From positions 1 through 7,418 of the forward strand of contig DAOWIM010000215.1 in assembly GCA_030640905.1 (NCBI GenBank): 7,418 bases of DNA, written 5' to 3'. This document shows, one piece after another, positions 1 through 5,164 of this stretch. The notes below the pieces were generated by a model, which was not told the origin of the DNA, made no database searches, and saw nothing but the letters and a program-made list of their open reading frames with translations. Position 1 is the first letter of the stretch; each line of letters starts with the position of its first letter. The translations under genes were made by a program, and so were the position numbers. Source of the stretch: a bacterium (lineage in GTDB: Bacteria; Zixibacteria; MSB-5A5; GN15; FEB-12).

Positions 1-72
1 ACCTTCGGCTATGACCAAGTTGACGGCGACCAACAAATAGAACATTGCAGCTAGGATGATTATTTTCTTCAT
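1..72 (-). CDS. Secreted or envelope protein, N-terminus only (cut by window edge)
   Basis: Only the first 24 codons are in the window. They read as a classical signal peptide: Met-Lys-Lys, then a hydrophobic core (IIILAAMFYLLVAVNLVIA), then Glu-Gly at the edge. The start is the ATG at 70-72, preceded by a GAAGGG ribosome binding site at 81-86 with 8 bases between. The gene follows a strong terminator (139-167), so it probably begins its own transcription unit. The function cannot be told because the mature protein lies outside the window. There is no lipobox in the visible part, so secretion by signal peptidase I or a membrane anchor are both possible. Confidence 0.75.
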   Translation of the reverse strand, partial: MKKIIILAAMFYLLVAVNLVIAEG

Positions 73-101
73 AATGGCGGCCCTTCTGTCACTTCGACGA
101 C

Positions 102-130
102 AATGTCTGAAAAGCCTATCTCTATGTCAA
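102..130 (-). promoter_or_regulatory. Candidate sigma-70-type promoter for the gene at the left edge
   Basis: On the minus strand a perfect TTGACA (125-130) is followed after 17 bases by GACATT (102-107), which matches only three of six positions of the TATAAT consensus. It lies 29 bases upstream of the start at 72, just beyond the U-tract of the preceding terminator. The place and the -35 box are good; the -10 box is weak. Confidence 0.35.
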
Positions 131-131
131 G

Positions 132-167
132 GAAAAATGGGCATGCTCACATTACATGAGCATGCCC
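132..167 (-). terminator. Intrinsic terminator of the lipoprotein-PEGA operon
   Basis: GGGCATGCTCA (139-149) and TGAGCATGCCC (157-167) form a perfect 11-bp stem with a 7-base loop. On the minus strand the stem is followed by ATTTTTCC (A-run 133-137 on the plus strand). It lies 49 bases past the stop codon at 216 and should end the operon read from 2677 to 216. Confidence 0.85.
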
Positions 168-215
168 GTTGATTTGCAGAAGATACACTGTTTCGGTATC
201 TAAACTACCGAATTA

Positions 216-1778
216 CTAGCGCCGTTTCCGTTTCGTCGGTGAAGGTTTTGTCTTGGCCGGTTCGGTTGTCTTTTGGGTCTCGGTCGACTTCACCTTTGAG
301 GGACTCTTCTCCTTGGCCGGAGCTTTCTTCTCTATCTTAGGCGCCGGTGTTGCTTTCTTTTTCTCTACCGACTTTGACCGCTTGTCAATCTTCCGGCGAT
401 TTGTTGTCGGTTGAGCTTTTTTCCCTGAGATACTGCCCGACCGGCTCTTGATCTTCGGAGTCGCCTTGGTCTTGCTCGGGCTCTGCTTGCGGATTCGGCT
501 GGTTGTGCTTGTCTTATCTTTCCTCGGTGAGGTCCGACTGGTCCCATAAGACCCGCTGGTTCCGCCGGAGACTTTCTTGCGCTCGACCGTACCGGTTGAT
601 TTGGAACCGCTCATCGCCTTCTTCTGAGTCGAAAAACTCTGGCTCTTTCGTTTTGAAGCGTTACCCGGTTTCATAGGGGCGGCTGTCGATTCATAACCGC
701 GATCGGTCTTGACCAGTTTGGCATCGCCGCGCATGTACTTGCGAGTCGGCTTGAAAACAACATCCTGTTGCTTTGTTTTCTTGCCGGTCGTCACGGCGCC
801 AGAAAATCCGGTCCTGGTTTTAGAAACCGAGGAAATCCGCGTTACTTTGGTCTTGTAATCAGGATAGCCGTGAGCCACCGGGTTGCGGTAGCCGACTGAG
901 CGAACTTCCTTGTACTTCGACGAAAAACCTCTGCTCGGTCGAATAATGGTGCGATCCAGAATTATCGTGTGATAGCGGTGGACATGAATGTCCGACTCCC
1001 AGGCATATCCCCAAGGGTCATATATCGAAATCGTATGCCATCCCACATAGAGGCGCGGGATGTACAGCGGCGCACAACCCCAGTAGATACCGTTGACATA
1101 AACCGTGCCGCCTATCGGGTAATCGATATAAGCATTACCATAGACCGTCCAACTTGGATAATGAGGGTAATAGACCGGTCGGAAGTAGTCATCTTCCCAC
1201 TCATTGATATAAATGACAGTTCGGTCATAGGCAAAACGCTGGCCTTCATACCGAACAAAATACCGATTGTTCACATACTCCATATAGTCGTTGCGATCTT
1301 CCCAGTCACAGATCAGTCCCGAATTGGGATACCAGTCAGGGATGGGAAAACGTTCCCGCGAGGCGATGACCTGGATATTCTCCACGCCCTCCGGGCCGGT
1401 TACAACCAGATCAAATTCATCTCGGGCATCGGGGATCGAAAACGTCACGCCGCCCTGGATGTAGTTATCCTGATCCGGTGACGATGGAAACAACATATTG
1501 ACCCGACCACGCGAATCAACAGAGTAAATTGCCACGAAAGCGTCACGATTGGTGCGGAACTTCATAACAATGTCGTCGCCCTCGTAGTACTCTCCATCGG
1601 GATGGTTGGTCCATATTTCGGTATCGAGGTAACGGTCAATACGGACCCGATCGACATACTCGTACTCATCCTCGCCGCCTTCATAGTCGCGGACAAAGTT
1701 CTGAGCGTAGCCCATCGAAGAGACGATAGCAACCGCAATGGTCGCCAACAGTAGTATCTTAATGTAAGAGCGTATCAT
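216..1778 (-). CDS. Secreted DUF4384/PEGA-domain protein with a long basic C-terminal tail
   Basis: The 520-residue product starts with a signal peptide (MIRSYIKILLLATIAVAIV..., likely cut near GYAQ, residue 27). An acidic stretch (EGGEDEYEYVD) follows. Residues about 55-147 match the DUF4384 pattern: WTNHPDGEYYEGDDI, then VAIYSVDSRGRVNMLFPS, a domain often seen in envelope proteins. Residues about 213-277 match a PEGA domain (GGTVYVNGIYWGCAPLYIP, GWHTISIYDPWGY), thought to bind surface polymers. From about residue 285 the chain is low in hydrophobic residues, and residues 378-520 are a Lys/Arg/Ser/Thr/Pro-rich tail with 45 basic and 8 acidic residues. The longest frame begins at GTG 1787, but AGGTGA at 1784-1789 overlaps that codon and sits 5 bases before ATG 1778, which I prefer. 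The gene starts 20 bases after the lipoprotein stop, so the two are co-transcribed. It is probably periplasmic or outer-membrane attached; its exact role is unknown. Confidence 0.88.
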   Translation of the reverse strand: MIRSYIKILLLATIAVAIVSSMGYAQNFVRDYEGGEDEYEYVDRVRIDRYLDTEIWTNHPDGEYYEGDDIVMKFRTNRDAFVAIYSVDSRGRVNMLFPSSPDQDNYIQGGVTFSIPDARDEFDLVVTGPEGVENIQVIASRERFPIPDWYPNSGLICDWEDRNDYMEYVNNRYFVRYEGQRFAYDRTVIYINEWEDDYFRPVYYPHYPSWTVYGNAYIDYPIGGTVYVNGIYWGCAPLYIPRLYVGWHTISIYDPWGYAWESDIHVHRYHTIILDRTIIRPSRGFSSKYKEVRSVGYRNPVAHGYPDYKTKVTRISSVSKTRTGFSGAVTTGKKTKQQDVVFKPTRKYMRGDAKLVKTDRGYESTAAPMKPGNASKRKSQSFSTQKKAMSGSKSTGTVERKKVSGGTSGSYGTSRTSPRKDKTSTTSRIRKQSPSKTKATPKIKSRSGSISGKKAQPTTNRRKIDKRSKSVEKKKATPAPKIEKKAPAKEKSPSKVKSTETQKTTEPAKTKPSPTKRKRR

Positions 1779-1783
1779 TTTAT

Positions 1784-1789
1784 TCACCT
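1784..1789 (-). promoter_or_regulatory. Ribosome binding site fixing the start at 1778
   Basis: AGGTGA on the minus strand, 5 bases before ATG 1776-1778. It overlaps the GTG that opens the longest frame (1785-1787), so that GTG is unlikely to be the start. Confidence 0.65.
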
Positions 1790-1798
1790 GCCTTCCAT

Positions 1799-2677
1799 TT
1801 AGAGGGAAGAGTTACTTGCCGCGTTGGCGGCTACTTTGTCGGAACCAGTTACCGGCGGCTCAATATTGTCGGCGCCGGGAGCAAGTTCGGGATTATCAAT
1901 ATCGGTCTGATAGGCCCACTGAAAAGTCACCGAGTTGGAATTAACCGTAACAACCCACAGCTTGGCGTAATGATAGCTACTGCTGCTGGTCCCGGTACGG
2001 ATTACATATATGTGTCCTTCAATCAACTCCGACCACTCGGTTTCGGTCCAACCATACTGGGGAGCCCAACCGATTTCATCAAAATAATCATGATAACCGG
2101 CATCCTGCACGACCGTTCCTGCGCCAACCGCGTTGACAAAGAAAACCGAGCCGTCACGATCGATGTAGAGATCAGCCGCCGGGCTGTCGAAATCAACAGC
2201 GCTCTGGGAGGCAAGATTGAATCCGGCCAGCGACGGTTCGATCAGATAATCAAAAAGAACGACCGACCCCTCCGGGCGAGGCGTATCGAAAACATCCTCG
2301 GCAGAAAGTTCCGACTCCAGATTAGCGCTATTGACCGAAGCCACAGCGTACCAGTAGGTCACGCCGTTCTGCGCCGTATTGTCAACAAAACCGGGATCGT
2401 AATATATCAGGTCGCGGTCCGGATTCGCCTCGGCATCAACCCGGCCAATCTCTTGATAGCCGGTCAGGGCACTCAGGGAACGCTTAATCACAAACTGGTC
2501 AATATTACCCGCATACGGCGCTGTCCAGAAAACATAAACTGCTCCATTGCCGGTAACAGTGTAAACACCCTGAGGAGGTTCGGGCCGGACACTGATGACG
2601 CAGTTGTCATCATCCTCACAACCAGACACAGCCATCAGGGCCGCCAACGCCAGAATCACAAAAGCTACTTTTTTCAT
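1799..2677 (-). CDS. Lipoprotein with FN3 domain and a C-terminal beta domain (HmuY-like pattern)
   Basis: The 292-residue product has a lipoprotein signal (MKKVAFVILALAALMAVSGC); the lipobox VSGC puts the lipidated Cys at residue 20. It is followed by EDDDN, an acidic run like the export signals of surface lipoproteins in Bacteroidetes. Residues about 35-134 are an FN3 domain (AVYVFWTAPYAGNIDQFVIKR... then YWYAVASVNSANLES). Residues about 137-269 form a second domain: AADLYIDRDGSVFFVNA, VVQDAGYHDYFDEIGWAP, then HIYVIRTG, YAKLWVVTV and VTFQWAYQTD. The YVIRT/YAKL/VTFQWAYQ series resembles the HmuY-type family, but I cannot confirm this without a profile search, and heme binding should not be assumed. 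The TTG at 2695 opens the frame but lies upstream of the AAGGAG site, so ATG 2677 is chosen. It is the first gene of an operon with the PEGA-domain gene and probably acts at the cell surface. Confidence 0.87.
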   Translation of the reverse strand: MKKVAFVILALAALMAVSGCEDDDNCVISVRPEPPQGVYTVTGNGAVYVFWTAPYAGNIDQFVIKRSLSALTGYQEIGRVDAEANPDRDLIYYDPGFVDNTAQNGVTYWYAVASVNSANLESELSAEDVFDTPRPEGSVVLFDYLIEPSLAGFNLASQSAVDFDSPAADLYIDRDGSVFFVNAVGAGTVVQDAGYHDYFDEIGWAPQYGWTETEWSELIEGHIYVIRTGTSSSSYHYAKLWVVTVNSNSVTFQWAYQTDIDNPELAPGADNIEPPVTGSDKVAANAASNSSL

Positions 2678-2683
2678 TGTCAT

Positions 2684-2689
2684 CTCCTT
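2684..2689 (-). promoter_or_regulatory. Ribosome binding site fixing the start at 2677
   Basis: AAGGAG on the minus strand, 6 bases before ATG 2675-2677. The in-frame TTG at 2693-2695 and an ATG at 2681-2683 are upstream of or too close to this site. Confidence 0.75.
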
Positions 2690-2721
2690 TGTCAATCAGT
2701 GTAATGTCTGGTTCAGGCTAT

Positions 2722-2737
2722 TACAAACGGCATGCCA
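2722..2737 (-). promoter_or_regulatory. Candidate sigma-54 promoter of the lipoprotein-PEGA operon
   Basis: The minus strand reads TGGCATGCCGTTTGTA. Against the consensus TGGCACG-N4-TTGCA it has the GG at -24 and the right spacing, with two mismatches: ACG to ATG, and TTGCA to TTGTA. The second changes the C of the highly conserved -12 GC, so the site may be weak or not real. If used, transcription would start near 2711, giving a leader of about 34 bases to ATG 2677. The neighbouring gene for a sigma-54 activator and the palindromes upstream make the site more believable. Confidence 0.42.
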
Positions 2738-2753
2738 ACCAGGCTAACACGTT

Positions 2754-2759
2754 ATTATA
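2754..2759 (-). promoter_or_regulatory. Candidate sigma-70 -10 box (TATAAT) upstream of the lipoprotein operon
   Basis: A perfect TATAAT on the minus strand, about 77 bases before ATG 2677. No good TTGACA lies 16-18 bases upstream (CATAAT, CCATAA and GCCATA at those spacings). It is a competing or second promoter to the sigma-54-like site at 2722-2737. Confidence 0.25.
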
Positions 2760-2804
2760 CAGATAGATAAGTGGTATTATGGCGCCGGGGGAAAGGGGCC
2801 TGTT

Positions 2805-2819
2805 GCACAATTATTGTGC
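2805..2819. promoter_or_regulatory. Palindrome, copy 1: probable activator binding site
   Basis: GCACAATTATTGTGC is a perfect 7-1-7 inverted repeat. A second copy lies 31 bases away (2836-2850). Its centre is about 101 bases upstream of the start predicted from the sigma-54-like promoter. The GCAC...GTGC ends resemble NtrC enhancer sites (TGCAC...GTGCA). There is no U-tract on either side, so it does not look like a terminator. Confidence 0.55.
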
Positions 2820-2835
2820 GAGGTCGTGCTGTCAG

Positions 2836-2850
2836 GCACAATTACTGTGT
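2836..2850. promoter_or_regulatory. Palindrome, copy 2, overlapping the regulator's stop codon
   Basis: GCACAATTACTGTGT matches copy 1 at 13 of 15 bases and keeps the CACA...TGTG arms. It covers the last two codons and stop of the response regulator gene (stop 2842-2844). The centre-to-centre distance of 31 bases is about three helical turns, so two dimers would bind the same face of the DNA. Confidence 0.48.
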
Positions 2851-4200
2851 CTGGCGGGTGAGGTTGTACTCTTTGATCTTGGTCCGCAGGGTGTTGCGGT
2901 GAATCCCAAGTTTCTCCGCGGTGAGACCGATATTCCAGTCGAGCCGATCAAGACAGAATTTGATATGCTCTTTTTCGATATCCGCAATCGGGGCAATCTT
3001 ACCGGAAAGGGTGGTCTCAGACAAAGGGCCTGAGAGACCGCTGAGATCGGCTCCTGTTATTTGGTTGGCGCGGGTGAGAATCACCGCCCGCTCGATTATA
3101 TTCTCCAATTCGCGGACATTGCCCGGCCAGTTGTAGCCACTGAGAATACCGGCAGCTTCTGGATCGATTCCGGTGATTTCCTTGCCGACTTTTCGCGAGA
3201 ATCGTTCCAGGAATTTCGCCGCCAACAACAGGATATCTCCGCCCCGATCGCGGAGCGGTGGCAGATCAATCGTGATGACATTCAGGCGATAGAAAAGGTC
3301 TTCCCGAAACTTCCCCTCCTTGACCAGAGTGGGCAGGTCGCGGTTGGTCGCCGCGATAATTCTTATGTCGAGTGGAATTTCTTTGACCGATCCGAGTCTC
3401 TGGATTTTTCTTTCTTCGAGCACGCGCAACAACTTGACCTGCATCGTCAGCGGCATCTCACCAACTTCATCAAGAAACAGGGTGCCGTGATCAGCTAACT
3501 CAAAACGTCCCTGCTTGGCTCGGTCGGCGCCGGTGAATGCTCCCTTCTCGTACCCGAACAATTCCGACTCCAGCAACGTCTCGGGAAAAGCAGCACAGTT
3601 GATAGCAACCAGACTTTCCGGTGCCCGCGGCGAAAGCGCATGAATCGCCCTGGCCACCAGTTCCTTGCCGGTACCCGAAGGCCCGGTGATCAACACCGTT
3701 GCTTCTTTGGGCGCAACCAGTGATATCAACTCACGGACATCATTGATACCGCTCGATTCCCCGATCATCTCCGAACCGGCAAACGATTCAGCCAGCCGTT
3801 CGCTCATGATCTTATGCTGAACAACCAGACGGTTCTGCTCGACCGCTTTGTTGAGTTTGAGCAGCAATTCGTCGAGGTCCTCCACCGGCTTGGTGAGGTA
3901 ATCGAAAGCTCCGGCTTTCATCGCAGCAACGGCCGTCTCAACCGACCCAAACGCGGTCAGGACAATCGCCTGGATAAACGGGTTAATTTCTCTGAGTCGA
4001 GCCAGAAGTTCCAGTCCGCTCATGCCCGTCATCTTCATATCAACAATTGCGACCGGTGCGAAATGGTCGTGATACTGGTCGAGGGCTTCTTCACCGCTAC
4101 CGGCCGTGTGAATGTCGAATTGTTTCTTCGATAGATAGCCGGCCAGTAATTCGCGCTGGGCAGCTTCGTCGTCAACAAGCAAGAGTCTTGTCTGCATCAT
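2842..4200 (-). CDS. NtrC-family sigma-54-dependent response regulator
   Basis: This 452-residue protein has the full three-domain layout and usual length of the family. Residues 1-120 are a receiver: acidic pair Asp10-Asp11, phospho-acceptor Asp54 (VDMKM), Thr82 and Lys104. Residues about 140-375 are the AAA+ domain: Walker A GPSGTGKE (173-180), GAFTGA sigma-54 contact loop (220-225), Walker B LFLDEVGE (241-248), NRD of sensor I (286-288), arginine-finger region FREDLFYRL (298-306) and sensor II WPGNVRELEN (358-367). Residues about 408-446 are a Fis-type HTH (GLTAEKLGIHRNTLRTKIKEY). All catalytic residues are present, so it should activate sigma-54 RNA polymerase when phosphorylated. No histidine kinase lies in the window. 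It starts with ATG ATG; the weak AGGA site (4202-4205) suits the second ATG (4197) better. No clear terminator follows, so readthrough into the lipoprotein operon is possible. The palindromes at its 3' end are likely binding sites (inference). Confidence 0.96.
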   Translation of the reverse strand: MMQTRLLLVDDEAAQRELLAGYLSKKQFDIHTAGSGEEALDQYHDHFAPVAIVDMKMTGMSGLELLARLREINPFIQAIVLTAFGSVETAVAAMKAGAFDYLTKPVEDLDELLLKLNKAVEQNRLVVQHKIMSERLAESFAGSEMIGESSGINDVRELISLVAPKEATVLITGPSGTGKELVARAIHALSPRAPESLVAINCAAFPETLLESELFGYEKGAFTGADRAKQGRFELADHGTLFLDEVGEMPLTMQVKLLRVLEERKIQRLGSVKEIPLDIRIIAATNRDLPTLVKEGKFREDLFYRLNVITIDLPPLRDRGGDILLLAAKFLERFSRKVGKEITGIDPEAAGILSGYNWPGNVRELENIIERAVILTRANQITGADLSGLSGPLSETTLSGKIAPIADIEKEHIKFCLDRLDWNIGLTAEKLGIHRNTLRTKIKEYNLTRQTQ

Positions 4201-4238
4201 ATCCTAATCTATGGAGCTATGATCGTATTCGCCACCAC

Positions 4239-4267
4239 AAAAAAAGCCCGCCGTAATACGACGGGCT
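4239..4267 (-). terminator. Intrinsic terminator of the beta-barrel gene
   Basis: AGCCCG (4245-4250) pairs with CGGGCT (4262-4267), then one C-A mismatch, then CGT with ACG around a 3-base loop. On the minus strand the stem runs into seven T (4239-4245). It lies 22 bases past the stop at 4289 and separates the barrel gene from the response regulator, leaving only about 38 bases for a regulator promoter; I see no convincing one there. Confidence 0.85.
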
Positions 4268-4288
4268 CAAATACTTATCAAAAACCGA

Positions 4289-4942
4289 TCATTCGTCACT
4301 ACCAACCAGAATACGGATACCAGCCTGCAGGCTAATCGTGCCGAGGCTCTCTCTAAACTCATAATCTACTCCGCTGTACGTAGTAGTAGAGTTCTTGGTC
4401 ATAGCAGCGTGATAAACCGCTTCAACGAATAGACCTGAATAGTCAGCCGTATAATAGAAAATTCCGACTCCGAGTCCATAGGCCAGCGAAGGGTTATACG
4501 ATTTTTCCCGGTACCGATTGCCGGCATCAGACACGACAAAGGTAGCAAACTTGGGATTCTCCAGTCCAACATGCGCTCTTACATACGGAACCAGATTCGA
4601 CTCGCCCTCGAAATAGTACTTGGCGTAGATGTTCGGGTTGTACAGATGGTGGTGCATGACAGAAGCTCCATTGGTAGCATCAACACCTAAACGAGTGTAT
4701 CCGAAATTGAACCCAATAATCACGTTCGGCTTCAGAAAATACCCAAAGTCCAGACCGATTTTCCAGCCGTTCGTTGCTCCGAGAGAATCACCAAAATCTG
4801 AGATGCCACCGGAAGGAAGAACCAGCCCACCGGTCAGACAGAGTTCCAGCACATCCGACGCTTCATCATCTTCCTGTGCCAGTACTGCAGAACACAAGCC
4901 AAACAGCAGAAATGCTGTCAGCAAGATCGACACTTTTCTCAT
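4289..4942 (-). CDS. Small outer-membrane beta-barrel protein (OmpX/OmpW-like size)
   Basis: The 217-residue product has a signal peptide (MRKVSILLTAFLLFGLCSAVLA, cleavage probably before QEDDEAS). The mature part of about 195 residues alternates polar and hydrophobic residues in short strands: LELCLTGGLVLPSG, GWKIGLDFGYFLKP, VIIGFNFGYTRLG, YNPNIYAKYYFEG, LVPYVRAHVGLE, SLAYGLGVGIFYYT, GLFVEAVYHAA and ISLQAGIRILVG. This fits an 8-stranded outer-membrane barrel, a group whose roles run from transport to adhesion; the specific role cannot be told. It ends GSDE, not in the C-terminal aromatic residue usual for proteobacterial barrels. ATG 4948 is only one base from the GAGGA site, whereas ATG 4942 is 7 bases away, so 4942 is chosen. 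It is a single-gene unit between two terminators. Two TTGACA boxes lie upstream (5016-5021, 5049-5054), but neither has a good -10 partner. Confidence 0.82.
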   Translation of the reverse strand: MRKVSILLTAFLLFGLCSAVLAQEDDEASDVLELCLTGGLVLPSGGISDFGDSLGATNGWKIGLDFGYFLKPNVIIGFNFGYTRLGVDATNGASVMHHHLYNPNIYAKYYFEGESNLVPYVRAHVGLENPKFATFVVSDAGNRYREKSYNPSLAYGLGVGIFYYTADYSGLFVEAVYHAAMTKNSTTTYSGVDYEFRESLGTISLQAGIRILVGSDE

Positions 4943-4949
4943 TAACATG

Positions 4950-4954
4950 TCCTC
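4950..4954 (-). promoter_or_regulatory. Ribosome binding site fixing the start at 4942
   Basis: GAGGA on the minus strand, 7 bases before ATG 4940-4942 and only 1 base before ATG 4946-4948. Confidence 0.6.
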
Positions 4955-5085
4955 GACTTATAACTAATTCCTAATAACCAACTTAGCATCACATCCGGGC
5001 AAACCCGGCTTATCCTGTCAATAGAACAGACGGAACTAAACACCTGATTGTCAATTTGTCAACCGATTAAAAAACGCACCCGCAT

Positions 5086-5116
5086 TGAAAAAAGACCGGC
5101 CATAAGACCGGTCTTT
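5086..5116 (-). terminator. Intrinsic terminator of the carboxypeptidase gene
   Basis: AAAGACCGG (5091-5099) and CCGGTCTTT (5108-5116) form a 9-bp stem with an 8-base loop. On the minus strand the stem ends in a run of T continuing into 5088-5093. It lies 48 bases past the stop at 5165. The plus-strand side has only TTT, so it mainly serves the minus strand. Confidence 0.85.
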
Positions 5117-5164
5117 GAGCTTGAGCTAAGCAGGTTTGCCTGTACCTGAGCCAGACTTGCCTGC

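Noticed and set aside
969..1481. A 170-codon open frame on the plus strand
   Set aside because: It is antisense to the DUF4384/PEGA gene and its translation has no coherent domain pattern.
2690..2695. TTGACA just upstream of the lipoprotein start, read as a -35 box
   Set aside because: A -10 box 17 bases further on would fall within the coding start. The bases are better explained as the leader before the AAGGAG site.
1970..2704. A 244-codon open frame on the plus strand
   Set aside because: It lies wholly antisense to the lipoprotein gene, shows no recognisable domain or signal peptide, and reads as an out-of-frame shadow. The minus-strand product has clear domains.
2798..2837. A longer hairpin (GCCTG with CAGGC) spanning palindrome copy 1 as a terminator for the regulator
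   Set aside because: The outer stem is 5 bp with a long mismatched interior and no T-run on the minus strand, so it does not look like an intrinsic terminator.
3061..3498. A plus-strand open frame of 145 codons inside the response regulator gene
   Set aside because: It is opposite the conserved AAA+ domain, so its openness is a by-product of the codon use of the real gene.
4995..5008. CCGGG-CAAA-CCCGG hairpin upstream of the barrel gene as a terminator
   Set aside because: The stem is only 5 bp, no T-run follows on either strand, and it sits in the leader of the next gene. It may be a leader stem-loop, but nothing supports a function.
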